A stretch of 64,000 nucleotides of DNA, from the NCBI RefSeq assembly GCF_019654955.1, contig NZ_BPEV01000012.1, positions 1 to 64,000 of the forward strand. Direction: 5' to 3'. The DNA comes from Shewanella sp. KT0246. Its GTDB lineage: Bacteria; Pseudomonadota; Gammaproteobacteria; Enterobacterales; Shewanellaceae. The notes under the pieces are model-generated. The model worked only from the letters and a program-made list of their open reading frames with translations, was not told the DNA's origin and made no database searches. Positions 17,726 to 27,263 of the stretch are shown here, piece after piece (the first letter of the stretch is position 1; each line of letters starts with the position of its first letter). Position numbers and translations under genes: made by a program.

Positions 17726-18187
17726 ATGTTTATCATCAAGGGATTGTTAATCACCGCTGCAGTAGTTGTTGCACTTTATCCATTATGGGGAGTATTGCAG
17801 CCAATGAGTTATTTGGCTGAAATACTAGAGACGTATCCATTTGCAAAGGGGGCTAATGAGGCGCAAATTAGAATAGCTTCAGGGTTACTTTTAATTAGTA
17901 ACAGTATTATGAGCTTATCGCTTTTATTTATTTCATTTTACATAACACGTCCAATATCTACACATTTTTTAAAGTTATCTGCTTTATTGCTGATTAGTTA
18001 CCCTTTAATATTAAGCGTTGTTGAAGTTTTTTCTTCTAAAGAGTTATCAAGACATTTGGACTCACCAATAGTTACGTTAGAGTTTTCAGCCATTAAATTG
18101 CTCTATATGGTATTCGGTATCGCTTTATTCGGCATTTATAAAACGCTAAAGCAAACAGAGCCTGCAAAACTTGGATCTAGAAGCTAG
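17726..18187 (+). CDS. Small membrane protein, unknown function
   Basis: A 153-residue protein with four hydrophobic segments (about 4-25, 48-72, 80-100 and 118-138). The aagggaagagta before the ATG is a good ribosome site. No family is recognised. It is the last gene of the rightward group and is followed by a hairpin. Confidence 0.6.
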   Translation: MFIIKGLLITAAVVVALYPLWGVLQPMSYLAEILETYPFAKGANEAQIRIASGLLLISNSIMSLSLLFISFYITRPISTHFLKLSALLLISYPLILSVVEVFSSKELSRHLDSPIVTLEFSAIKLLYMVFGIALFGIYKTLKQTEPAKLGSRS

Positions 18188-18212
18188 AAGTTAGAAACTG
18201 AAGAACGAATAA

Positions 18213-18250
18213 CGTAAACCGAGAGTGAATTTGCTCGGTTTACGCAGTTT
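18213..18250. terminator. Hairpin terminator between convergent genes
   Basis: A perfect 11-bp stem (cgtaaaccgag with ctcggtttacg) and a 10-nt loop, followed on the plus strand by cagtttt. It separates the small membrane protein from the convergent GH3 gene. Confidence 0.6.
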
Positions 18251-18282
18251 TGAAGGATGGACTTTAGCTCAGTTCTATTAAG

Positions 18283-20952
18283 CTATTGTTGATATTGAAA
18301 ACTTTTATGTAATCGAATGTCTTCGACTGATGAACCAAGCATAACCTTAAACTCACCTGATTCAGCTAACCAGTCATTGGTTTTTACATCCCAAAACGAT
18401 AAGTCACGCTTATTAAGATTAAAACTTACTTTGCCTGTCTGGCCAGCTTTAAGCCAAACTTTATCAAAACCTTTCAGCTCTTTAAGCGGACGAGGCACAC
18501 TGGCCTTCATATCATAAAGATAAAGCTGCACAACTTCAGCGCCATCGGTTTTGCTGGTATTGGTGATACTGGCAGAAACAGTTAACGTGTCATCTCCGCT
18601 GAGCTTGCTACTGGAGAATTTAATATCGTCATAGCTAAATTCACTGTAAGACAAACCATGGCCAAACGGGAATTCTGGCGCAATTTTTTGTTGCTCAAAC
18701 CAGCGATAACCAATAAATACGCCTTCAGAATATAACGACTCTTTTTCGTTATAGTCATTTAAAGCGATTGGCGCAGTATCTTGCAGCTTTTTAGGTAAAG
18801 TAATCGGCAATTTACCGCTTGGGTTAACATCTCCAAATAAGACATCGGTATAAGCATGGCCAGCTTCCATACCACCATACCATCCCCAAGCAATGGCATT
18901 CGCTTTTTCAGCCCAAGGCATTTCAACGGCAGAGCCACCAATTATGAATATTACGGTGTTAGGGTTAACAGACAATAGCTTGCTAATGATTTCATCTTGC
19001 TGGCCAGGTAATTTCATGTCTGGTCTATCAATGGATTCGCGGTCATCAGCATGGCTTAAACCTGCGTAATAAATGACCGCATCAGCACTTTTGGCAGCGT
19101 TTAAATACTCTGACTCTGAGTTATACAAGCTATTGGGTGTTTCCCAACCTAATGTGACATTTTTCTTACCTTGGTAAACTAATTTAAAGGCATAAGTTTC
19201 ACCAGCTTTAAGTTCAATATCTTCATTAATCACATTGGTATGCTGAGCGTTTTGGCTAAATAATAGTTTATCATTAATCAGCAGAGAAACCTTACCATCA
19301 CCTAGGACTTTTAATGTGTGTTTACCTGATTCCATCGGTTTGATATTTGCCTGTATTTCAACGTTTTGTTGCTGACCTTTGGCATCAAACTGCGGATCTG
19401 CTATCCATGACTCACTGGTTAACTGTTTAAGTTGATTATCTGCATAATAGTTAATTTGCCAAGAAGGGGTACCAGTCCAGTGACGTGTGGTTAAGTAGTC
19501 ATTGGGAATAGGCATAAATTTGCTACTTGCTGGGCGCATATGCTGGATATTGACCTTGTTACCTACTTGCTCAAACTTGGCTTTTAGGCCATCAAGCGGG
19601 CTAACTTCATATAAAGCTTTTACCTCTGATGAACCGCCACCAAAACCGTGTCGTTTATCTGCGTTAGGTCCTAATACTAAGATGTTTTCGACCTTATTTG
19701 TATCAAGGGGTAATACTTGATTATTGTTCTTTAATAGCACCACGCCATTGGCCGCTATAGTGCGGGCATCTTCACGGTGGGCTTGAGTATTGCGCTCACC
19801 TGATAAACGTTGTTTGTCCATCATACCGATGCTTAATTGCACTCTAAGAATACGGCGAACTTTGTCGTCAAGCTCAGATTCAGGCACTTTACCGGCTTTT
19901 ATCATCGCTAGTAGTGGATCTGCTAAAAAGTATTCATCATAACTTTCGACAGCGGTGCCCATTTCAATATCTAGGCCGTTCATGGCAGCGTCATAGGTAT
20001 TGATGTCGACATTCCAGTCAGTAAGGAGCACACCTTCGTAGGCCCATTCACCTTTTAAAATAGTTTTAATAAGATGATGGCTTTGGTTAGCATTAGTGCC
20101 GCGAAACTCATTATATGCCCCCATAATGGCATGCACATTGGCTTCTTTTACAGCAGCTTCGAATGCGGGTAAATAAACTTCACGCAGAGTACGCTCATCG
20201 GGTTTCGCATTCACACCTGTACGGTTTAGCTCTTGGGTATTAAGGGCATAGTGTTTAACCGTTGCCCCTACGTCATTTTCTTGAATTGCCTTGACTGTGG
20301 GAACGACCAAAGTAGCAGCTAAATAAGGGTCTTCGCCCATGTATTCGAAATTACGTCCGTAAAGCGGCAATCTGGCAAGGTTAACCCCAGGCCCGAGAAT
20401 AAGGTCTTTATTACGGTGGCGCGCCTCAGCGCCAAGAACATTACCATGAAGACTTGCCATTTCAGGATCCCAACTTGCGGCTACGGCCGTGAGTGGTGGT
20501 AGATAAGTTGAATAGTCATTGGTCCAGCCAGCAGGTGCCCAAGAGTTTCTGTCAATTTCGTAACGTACACCGTGGGGACCGTCAGACATCCACATTTCAT
20601 GGATATTTAATCGCTCAATAGCGGGGATATGAAACTTACCGCCGGCATGCACCAGTGATACTTTTTCTTCTAAAGTGAGCTGTGGCAGTAAACGTTCAAT
20701 TTCAGATTCAACCGTAGATAAGCGAGCTTGTAAGCGTTGTTGTTCGCTATTGCTAAGAACAGAAAGGGCATGAGATTGACTGACCATACTCTCTGAAGGT
20801 GCCGCAACCGTTACAGTTGTACTAAGCAATAACATTGAAGCTGAAATGGGCAATGAAACCGACAATGTTCTAAGCATACGATTATTGAACATTTTTGTGT
20901 CTATCACACCTTTTGTAAGCGCTTTCATTTTTGGCCGTTTTTTGGCTGTCAT
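18283..20952 (-). CDS. GH3 beta-glucosidase with inserted PA14 domain
   Basis: An 889-residue secreted or periplasmic glycoside hydrolase family 3 enzyme. A basic N-terminal stretch leads into a hydrophobic segment ending TVTVAA (about 33-51), a signal peptide. The first catalytic domain has KHYALNTQE and the nucleophile D312 in GVLLTDWN. A PA14-like insert (about 480-600, with the LGDGKVSLLINDKLLF stretch) sits inside the second domain, and a fibronectin-III-like domain ends the protein (NTSKTDGAEVVQLYL). It should remove glucose from the ends of beta-glucan oligosaccharides. An aaggag site 8 bases before the ATG fixes the start. It is the last gene of the leftward halogenase group. Confidence 0.9.
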   Translation of the reverse strand: MTAKKRPKMKALTKGVIDTKMFNNRMLRTLSVSLPISASMLLLSTTVTVAAPSESMVSQSHALSVLSNSEQQRLQARLSTVESEIERLLPQLTLEEKVSLVHAGGKFHIPAIERLNIHEMWMSDGPHGVRYEIDRNSWAPAGWTNDYSTYLPPLTAVAASWDPEMASLHGNVLGAEARHRNKDLILGPGVNLARLPLYGRNFEYMGEDPYLAATLVVPTVKAIQENDVGATVKHYALNTQELNRTGVNAKPDERTLREVYLPAFEAAVKEANVHAIMGAYNEFRGTNANQSHHLIKTILKGEWAYEGVLLTDWNVDINTYDAAMNGLDIEMGTAVESYDEYFLADPLLAMIKAGKVPESELDDKVRRILRVQLSIGMMDKQRLSGERNTQAHREDARTIAANGVVLLKNNNQVLPLDTNKVENILVLGPNADKRHGFGGGSSEVKALYEVSPLDGLKAKFEQVGNKVNIQHMRPASSKFMPIPNDYLTTRHWTGTPSWQINYYADNQLKQLTSESWIADPQFDAKGQQQNVEIQANIKPMESGKHTLKVLGDGKVSLLINDKLLFSQNAQHTNVINEDIELKAGETYAFKLVYQGKKNVTLGWETPNSLYNSESEYLNAAKSADAVIYYAGLSHADDRESIDRPDMKLPGQQDEIISKLLSVNPNTVIFIIGGSAVEMPWAEKANAIAWGWYGGMEAGHAYTDVLFGDVNPSGKLPITLPKKLQDTAPIALNDYNEKESLYSEGVFIGYRWFEQQKIAPEFPFGHGLSYSEFSYDDIKFSSSKLSGDDTLTVSASITNTSKTDGAEVVQLYLYDMKASVPRPLKELKGFDKVWLKAGQTGKVSFNLNKRDLSFWDVKTNDWLAESGEFKVMLGSSVEDIRLHKSFQYQQ

Positions 20953-21086
20953 CTCAGGCTCCTTGCTGATTGGTTATTGATTAAGTATTGATTGGGATAT
21001 CTGTTAAATGCTCTATTCGAGTGAGCAATTTTTGTGATGACTCATTTGAAGCTACACCTAGAAGCAATGTTAAATAGAACTAAATC

Positions 21087-21842
21087 CTAGCTAACATTGA
21101 TAAATATATTGGCAGTCAAACGTCCAGTTTTGGGGTTACTGTCAATATCAGTTTGGTAATTAACTAAAGTCGAATGCAATAAATTCCCTGGGTATATGAC
21201 CAAGCGATGCTGTTTGTATTCTATGTGATGATGCTGTTGATAATGCTCGTTACTTTCAACAAAATATTGAGCCGGAAAGGGGGCTAACTCTTGCAAATAG
21301 GGCTCCGCGGCTCTGAAGTATTTGTCCATGTTTGACTGGGTTATACGCTCATAACCTGTGGGTTGGTGCTTAAAAAATGCAGTGGCACCATGAGGGCTAT
21401 CATTGAGATATTGGAGTACAGCAAAGTAATAAGGTGCTGGTGTGTCAAAGTGTGGAATACGCTGTAAAGTACTCAAGCTTTCAGGCTGTCGATTGATTAA
21501 TGAAAAGTAAGTCGCTTGAGGTTTGATACGTAAATTAGTTGGGATCTTGTAAACATCATAAATTAATTGAAAAACATGGTTCAGCACTTCGATGACGTAA
21601 TCTTTTGGCAACTTAGCCCTTACTCCTGGGTAGTAAGAGCCTTTATCTAAATCAAAGTCGACTTGGTTAGCACAGTGTTGTAGTTCAGAGATATCAGCAG
21701 TAAAGTTATCGATGACAATCACAGGTGTGCGCAGCTCACCGATATAATGAATCTCAGGCTTCATTGGCTTATTCACCAATATCAGCGGATTAAGATCTGT
21801 TATGTCCTGTGCTTGTTTACGCTGTGTATTTTGATCTGTCAT
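21087..21842 (-). CDS. DUF6445-type protein with 2-oxoglutarate/Fe(II)-oxygenase-like motif
   Basis: About 251 residues, cytoplasmic. The order H131-F-D133 (IPHFDTP), H223 (NLLHSTL) and R241 (TGRLTANIFI) is the HxD...H...R pattern of Fe(II)/2-oxoglutarate-dependent oxygenases. I think this is the DUF6445 family, whose members travel with tryptophan-halogenase homologues and TonB receptors. The substrate is unknown. I chose ATG 21842, with an aagg site 7 bases upstream, over the in-frame TTG at 21848. It lies 46 bases after the halogenase gene and is probably cotranscribed. Confidence 0.7.
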   Translation of the reverse strand: MTDQNTQRKQAQDITDLNPLILVNKPMKPEIHYIGELRTPVIVIDNFTADISELQHCANQVDFDLDKGSYYPGVRAKLPKDYVIEVLNHVFQLIYDVYKIPTNLRIKPQATYFSLINRQPESLSTLQRIPHFDTPAPYYFAVLQYLNDSPHGATAFFKHQPTGYERITQSNMDKYFRAAEPYLQELAPFPAQYFVESNEHYQQHHHIEYKQHRLVIYPGNLLHSTLVNYQTDIDSNPKTGRLTANIFINVS

Positions 21843-21887
21843 ATACAACCTTACTGACTCGCTATTTAAATAATACTACAAGTGGAT

Positions 21888-23420
21888 TTACAACATTTTT
21901 GACTTGCAATAATTCTGCACAAAATCGTAATGATCAGGCAAGTTAGCTACTTTTTGCTTCGCTTTTAACTTTATATTACCTAAAAAATGCTCAAGCTCTT
22001 CATCTTCCATCATATCGACAATAGGGTGATATTGCTTAGGTGCGAGCCCTTGACCCATCATCACCTGTATCCATGAGCTTTCGCCAAATAACTCATTGCC
22101 GTGCTTATAGACTTTGCCTGAGGCATCAAACATATCGATACGATGCTGCAGCGACGCTGGCACACTCATGTTTTTACAATAGCGCCAAAAGCGAGTATCA
22201 GTGCGGTCAGTGACTTTATAATGCAACACAATAAAATCACGGATATTTTCAGTTTCAGTGCGGGTTTGTTCGTTAAATTCATTAATGTCTTCTTCAACAA
22301 TACCTTGTGAAGGGAACATCTGGAGTAGGCGAACAATACCGCGTTGAATAAGGTGGATGCTGGTGGACTCTAATGGTTCTAAAAAACCAGATGATAGTCC
22401 TATTGCAACACAGTTTTTATGCCATGTTTTACGGCGGCTACCAGTGCGGAATTTGATCACCCGAGGGTCGGTTAACGGCTCACCTTCAATGTTGTTCATT
22501 AAGGTGGCTTTGGCATCTTCATCACTCATGTATTTACTGCAAAAAACGATACCATTACCGGTACGGCTTTGTAGTGGAATACGCCATTGCCAACCTGAAT
22601 CTCGAGCGATTGAACGAGTGTATGGGATCGTTTTTTCGGTGGTTTTAGTTTGCACTGCAATAGCGCTATCACACGGTAACCAATGGCTCCAATCATCAAA
22701 ACCTGTATTAAGTGTGCCTTCGATAAGCATGGCTCTAAAACCCGTGCAATCAAGGAATAAGTCACCCTCAACCAGTTCACCTGACATCAGCTTTAAACCA
22801 CTGATATTACCAGTATCTTCATGCTGAAGAACATCTGAAATCTTGCCTTCTATACGGGTAATACCGTGTTTTTCAGCGATGACCCGTAAGAACTTGGCAT
22901 AAAGTGTTGCATCCATATGATAAGCATGGTTGTAATCTTGATTCGGCAGCACAGCAAAGCGGCCTTCACGGGCTGCTAAATGCTCGGTGCAGTAATCGCC
23001 AATTTCACTGACGATACCGCGCTGTTGTCCTTTAAGCCAAAAATGTTGGAAACCACAAGCCCAGCAGTCTTTACCCAAAAATCCAAAGGAGTGAATATAG
23101 TCTTTGCCTACATCATGCCAATTTTCAAATGAAATCCCGAGCTTGAATGTGGCATTAGTCGCTGCCATGACATCTTGTTCTTTAATGCCCAGTAACCGAT
23201 GAAAAATATGTAATGTGGGAATCGTGGCTTCGCCAACACCGACAGTACCAATCTCGTCAGACTCAACGAGTACTACTTCTAAATTTTTACCTAATAGTTT
23301 TGTTAATGCAGCGGCCGCCATCCAACCAGCAGTTCCGCCACCTGCGATAACCACTTTTTTAATCGGCTTGTTGCCAGTGTTAGCTTTACTGTTTTCATTA
23401 CTGGAGTGTTGCTTTTGCAT
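21888..23420 (-). CDS. Flavin-dependent tryptophan halogenase homologue (first)
   Basis: A 510-residue flavoprotein. FAD-binding GGGTAG at 27-32, the family lysine K93 (NATFKLGISFENW), the WxWxIP motif complete at W277-W279-I281-P282 (GWQWRIPLQ), and SGFLEPLESTSIHL near 350. With all key residues kept it should be a working FADH2-dependent halogenase, or at least bind flavin in that way; the substrate need not be free tryptophan. An aagg site 12 bases before the ATG supports the start. Similar genes beside TonB receptors are known in Caulobacterales and Xanthomonas. A separate flavin reductase would be needed and none is in the window. Confidence 0.88.
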   Translation of the reverse strand: MQKQHSSNENSKANTGNKPIKKVVIAGGGTAGWMAAAALTKLLGKNLEVVLVESDEIGTVGVGEATIPTLHIFHRLLGIKEQDVMAATNATFKLGISFENWHDVGKDYIHSFGFLGKDCWACGFQHFWLKGQQRGIVSEIGDYCTEHLAAREGRFAVLPNQDYNHAYHMDATLYAKFLRVIAEKHGITRIEGKISDVLQHEDTGNISGLKLMSGELVEGDLFLDCTGFRAMLIEGTLNTGFDDWSHWLPCDSAIAVQTKTTEKTIPYTRSIARDSGWQWRIPLQSRTGNGIVFCSKYMSDEDAKATLMNNIEGEPLTDPRVIKFRTGSRRKTWHKNCVAIGLSSGFLEPLESTSIHLIQRGIVRLLQMFPSQGIVEEDINEFNEQTRTETENIRDFIVLHYKVTDRTDTRFWRYCKNMSVPASLQHRIDMFDASGKVYKHGNELFGESSWIQVMMGQGLAPKQYHPIVDMMEDEELEHFLGNIKLKAKQKVANLPDHYDFVQNYCKSKML

Positions 23421-23538
23421 AACAGGATTTCCTTAGGACTAAGCCACTAAATAGTGATTTACTCTTTGTTATTCGTTTCTAAAGTTATCAATGAGCACTT
23501 TATTAATCAGTTATATGTTTAGTTGTGCTCATACACGA

Positions 23539-24552
23539 TTATCGTTTTAGTTTATTAATTAAATCAGCTCTTAATTTTCTGGCATTTAATTCATCAAGCG
23601 GCTTGGTTTGCATCCCTTGGGCATCTTGGGGGATGTGACTAACATCATCGTCATCATGATCGAAAATATAATGATCGAAGTGTGCTTTCCAGGCTTGTCT
23701 TTGCGCTTTAGGTAGTGAGCGAAGGCTTAACATTGCCATAGCGAGGGCGTTATTGGGTCTACCAAGGTAAGCGGGCGTATCACGCCACCAGTGGGTAATT
23801 AATACGTTAAATGATTCAATACCACTCACTTGATGCCACCACATGCTTGGCACATAAAGTACATCACCAGCTTCAAGTTCTGCGGTTTTTGCAGCGGCTA
23901 ATGCCTGCTTGTATTTAGGATATTTTTCAAAGTCTGGATTATCAAAATCAACCATACTGATTTCTTGACCACCGGGAGCAAACTCCATAGGGCCGATATA
24001 CAAATTACTCACTTGTTCAGGTGGGAAAAGGGTAAAGGTTCGTTTGCCAACTACATTACAAGCGAGATTTTGAGGAAAATCAAAATGGGCTGCGATTCTT
24101 GATTGATTGCCTAGCCAAACACTGGTTAAAGGTCTAATAGGCTCAAGCTTTAAGCTATTGTCATCAGCTAACCCCGGCAGGAACTGATTAATTTCAGTAG
24201 AGCCCATATAAATGCTTGGTGGCAGTTCGTCATCTTTATGGGCGAATAGCTTATCAATTACTTGATTTAAATTAAGTTGAGCAGCTTGGTAATTAAAACC
24301 ATTAACCTGCTCATTATAAAACACTCGGCCTTTATGTTTAGGCTCAACATAATAAGCCGTTACAGGTGTATCTTTATAAAAACTAAGTAAGTAGTCAGCT
24401 GCTGCTTTAGCGGAATCTAAACCAGCTTGCACAAGTGGCCATGCCAGACAAGCGCCTTTAAAAATGACTGGCTCATCCGTTTGAGCCATCATTAATGCGA
24501 TATCAGATAATGGACAATTTTCAATTACCTTAACTGTCTGACTATGTTCCAT
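23539..24552 (-). CDS. Cupin/JmjC-like (cupin_8) oxygenase-type protein
   Basis: A 337-residue protein. The metal triad of JmjC/FIH-type oxygenases is visible: H156-F-D158 (RIAAHFDFPQN) and H240 (PSMWWHQVSG), with the KRTFTLFPPEQ strand expected between them. Relatives hydroxylate protein side chains or RNA bases with 2-oxoglutarate. In this locus it lies between a SapC gene and a halogenase gene, 48 and 118 bases away, on the same strand. The real substrate is unknown. Confidence 0.8.
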   Translation of the reverse strand: MEHSQTVKVIENCPLSDIALMMAQTDEPVIFKGACLAWPLVQAGLDSAKAAADYLLSFYKDTPVTAYYVEPKHKGRVFYNEQVNGFNYQAAQLNLNQVIDKLFAHKDDELPPSIYMGSTEINQFLPGLADDNSLKLEPIRPLTSVWLGNQSRIAAHFDFPQNLACNVVGKRTFTLFPPEQVSNLYIGPMEFAPGGQEISMVDFDNPDFEKYPKYKQALAAAKTAELEAGDVLYVPSMWWHQVSGIESFNVLITHWWRDTPAYLGRPNNALAMAMLSLRSLPKAQRQAWKAHFDHYIFDHDDDDVSHIPQDAQGMQTKPLDELNARKLRADLINKLKR

Positions 24553-24600
24553 CTACAACAACCTTGTTTACCTAGTTACGGCTAATGACATAGCCTAATG

Positions 24601-25320
24601 TTATTGAGCGTTTTTAAAATTCAATAACTGCCTGATATTGGATTGTGACGCCAAGGTCATATAGATTGCATTGAGATAACCTTGCTGATGGAGTTCTGCC
24701 AATGTTTCAGCTGGGAGAGCTGCGAGGGTTTCTTCATTAATGGTATAAAAACCGATCATCTGATGCTTTTCACCGTTATCTAACTCAATATCTAAAGTAA
24801 ATGACTCAAGTAATTCGAGTTTGATTAAGGTTTCAATAAAGTTTTTGCTATCAATTAACCCATGGTGAATGGTTTCTAGCATTTCACCGACTTCATCAAG
24901 ATAAGGCGTATTACCTCCATAAGGGAAGAACAACGGTTCACCTTCTTCCTCATTGATTCTTGGATGATTTGGGTCTAAGTGGATCACGCGTTGAATTTGT
25001 TCTACGCCATCTTCTTGAACGGTTTGCTGACCGATTAAAAATGGCTGACGGCGAACGGTTAATGGAATATAGGCAGCTTGCCATTTTCCATCTTGGAGGA
25101 ATAGATTCTCTTTATGTTGGAAACCAAACATTGCAATTGAGTAAAATTGACCAGTATTGCTGTCTTTTTGAAAAAAGATGGGATAGTGCGCTTGAACACT
25201 TCTAAATTCGGCTGGGAAAGTCACTGTATACCAAAGATTGTCACCATACTTTTCTGAACGTTCGGTGATGATTTTTAGATCTTTATGATCGACACTATTA
25301 AGTAATACTGGTTTGTTCAT
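24601..25320 (-). CDS. SapC-family protein
   Basis: A 239-residue protein of the SapC family, with no signal peptide. The conserved N-terminal part includes HYPIFFQKDSNTGQFYSIAMFG and the following PLTVRRQPFLIG strand (about 45-100). SapC was first named for an S-layer-associated protein of Campylobacter, but its biochemical role is not established; members next to tryptophan halogenases and TonB receptors are common. It lies between the second halogenase and the cupin-type gene in one leftward group. Confidence 0.8.
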   Translation of the reverse strand: MNKPVLLNSVDHKDLKIITERSEKYGDNLWYTVTFPAEFRSVQAHYPIFFQKDSNTGQFYSIAMFGFQHKENLFLQDGKWQAAYIPLTVRRQPFLIGQQTVQEDGVEQIQRVIHLDPNHPRINEEEGEPLFFPYGGNTPYLDEVGEMLETIHHGLIDSKNFIETLIKLELLESFTLDIELDNGEKHQMIGFYTINEETLAALPAETLAELHQQGYLNAIYMTLASQSNIRQLLNFKNAQ

Positions 25321-25423
25321 GCTGACATCCTAATCAAATACAGCCATAGCTGTGCTTATTTTTTAATGATAATTTTTTAGTTTTAATGCTCATTTATTAC
25401 AGCTCAAATATTCTTGTTTAGAG

Positions 25424-27007
25424 CTAAATCTTAGGTAATCCATATTGGGCAATTTTTGCCAATAACTCACGGTTAGTGGGCAAAAGTTGTTTCAATCCTT
25501 GGGTGCGTTTTACATTTTCAGCAAACAGTTGTTGTGCTCGGTTTTGCAGTGATGGTTTTAAATGGCTTGGGCTCATAGTTTGAAACTCCATGCCGTAGAG
25601 CACGAACTGAAAACTGGCGGCAGGAAATAATACATCGGTGTATTGAATATCATGCTTGTTTGGTGTTTGAGTTCGCCATAATTCAATTTGCTGTTGCAGT
25701 GAATCTGGTATGGTTGATGATTCACGATGGTCGTGCCAATAGTCACTGTCACTGCGTTTACTAAGCACATAATGTAACTTTAAAAATTCAATAATTTGTT
25801 GCCAATGCTGGCCAAACCTTTGATTGACTCGCGCAGCAATAATATCCATAACTTGTCTGTTACTCGGTAGCTGTTTTGCTAATGTATTGGCACTCCATTC
25901 AACTAATGCTAAAGCTGAAGCTTCAAGCGGCTCAATAAACCCAGAGGCCATGCCGATAGCCATACAATTGTTTTTCCAACATACTTTTCGATGACCAGGT
26001 GCAATCGATAGCTTTCTTATATCGAGGTTATCAACATCAATATTGACAGTGGGCCTTAGGTATTCAATTAATTGTTGTTCAGCTTGTGCTTGGTCAGTAT
26101 GGCTTGATGAATATACATGACCGACCCCGCGTCTGGTAGGTAAGCCTATATCCCAAATCCAGCCATTGGTTTGTGCAGTCGAATGAGTACAAGAGGCAAT
26201 TTCAGAATCAGCTTGTGGGTAAGGGACTTGTATAGCTAACGCAGAGTCGTTAAATAACACCGACTTTTGACACACAAAGGGAACGTTTAATTGCTCGCCG
26301 AGCAATAAAGATTGTACCCCAGTGCAATCGACAAAAAAGTCACCTTGTAGTTCTCCAGATTGTTTAGTCGATAAATGATTGATATCCCCACGGTCATTTT
26401 TATGAATTGCAGTCACATGGTCTCGAATGTGTCTGACACCAAGTTTTTCAGTGCAATGCTTTTGCAGTAATTGGCTAAATTTCCCTGCATCGAGGTGGTA
26501 GCCATAATTGTTTTGAAACTGATATTCGCCAGTGGTGATTTGTTTAGGCGCTAAACTGCACTGACTTAATTGATTTTGCTGGCCAACGGCATCAGCAAAG
26601 CTAACTTGCTCTTGATGAGGCAACCAGTAAGGGCAAAGGTCTAATTCATTAGTACCGATAGGCAAGCTAAAAGGGTGCAGATAATGATCTGCTGAACTGT
26701 TATTAGCTTGGTGATCATGAGTCCAATTAATAAACCGTGAGCCTTGCTTAAAACTCGCATCGCAGCTCATTAAAAAATCGGTTTCACTAATACCGATGTT
26801 TTTTAGCGTGGTACGCATCGAAGGCCAGGTGCCTTCGCCGACCCCAATGGTCGGTACATCAGGAGATTCTATTAAAGTAATATTGAGTTTAGGGGAGGGC
26901 GATAGTTTGCCATTATCAGCGTTATGCTCAGCAGCCAGTATCCCTGCTGTTAACCAACCTGCAGTGCCGCCGCCAACAATAATGATGTTTTGTATCGCTT
27001 GTTCCAT
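25424..27007 (-). CDS. Flavin-dependent tryptophan halogenase homologue (second, variant motif)
   Basis: A 527-residue homologue of the halogenase at 21888-23420. It has the FAD motif GGGTAG (12-17), the family lysine K87 (DASFKQGSRFINW) and SGFIEPLEASAL near 355. The WxWxIP motif is altered to WIWDIG (W283, W285, I287, G288): the proline is missing, and the conserved ESTSIH of the first copy is EASALA. It may therefore have a different substrate, or act as a flavin oxygenase or as a non-catalytic partner. It is the first gene of the leftward group after the TonB receptor terminator. Confidence 0.85.
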   Translation of the reverse strand: MEQAIQNIIIVGGGTAGWLTAGILAAEHNADNGKLSPSPKLNITLIESPDVPTIGVGEGTWPSMRTTLKNIGISETDFLMSCDASFKQGSRFINWTHDHQANNSSADHYLHPFSLPIGTNELDLCPYWLPHQEQVSFADAVGQQNQLSQCSLAPKQITTGEYQFQNNYGYHLDAGKFSQLLQKHCTEKLGVRHIRDHVTAIHKNDRGDINHLSTKQSGELQGDFFVDCTGVQSLLLGEQLNVPFVCQKSVLFNDSALAIQVPYPQADSEIASCTHSTAQTNGWIWDIGLPTRRGVGHVYSSSHTDQAQAEQQLIEYLRPTVNIDVDNLDIRKLSIAPGHRKVCWKNNCMAIGMASGFIEPLEASALALVEWSANTLAKQLPSNRQVMDIIAARVNQRFGQHWQQIIEFLKLHYVLSKRSDSDYWHDHRESSTIPDSLQQQIELWRTQTPNKHDIQYTDVLFPAASFQFVLYGMEFQTMSPSHLKPSLQNRAQQLFAENVKRTQGLKQLLPTNRELLAKIAQYGLPKI

Positions 27008-27212
27008 GAGCTGCCTATTTTTAGTGTTATTGATAAGGCTATACTTTTGTTGTGCTAACTAATTTGAATTGAGGTAACACTTACCTAGCATTGAATATTT
27101 TTCAATCGCTTACAAGTGTTTGTAAGTAATAATTTGTAATAATGAAATAGAATTGTAAGTTCGTAAAAAAGGTGCAACTTCCTTGTTGCAAATTGGATGT
27201 AGCTTAAAAAAA

Positions 27213-27235
27213 GAGGTGACCATGGCGGCCACCTC
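27213..27235 (-). terminator. Terminator after the TonB-receptor gene
   Basis: On the minus strand a 9-bp stem with one G-U pair (gaggtggcc with ggtcacctc) is followed by seven T residues. It lies about 30 bases after the receptor stop codon, so the halogenase group is likely to have its own promoter or use read-through. Confidence 0.9.
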
Positions 27236-27263
27236 AAACGACCTAATCTTTACAAAAGTACTA

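Noticed and set aside
22357-22827. A 156-codon plus-strand ORF opposite the first halogenase
   Set aside because: The halogenase reading frame has all family motifs; the opposite frame shows none.
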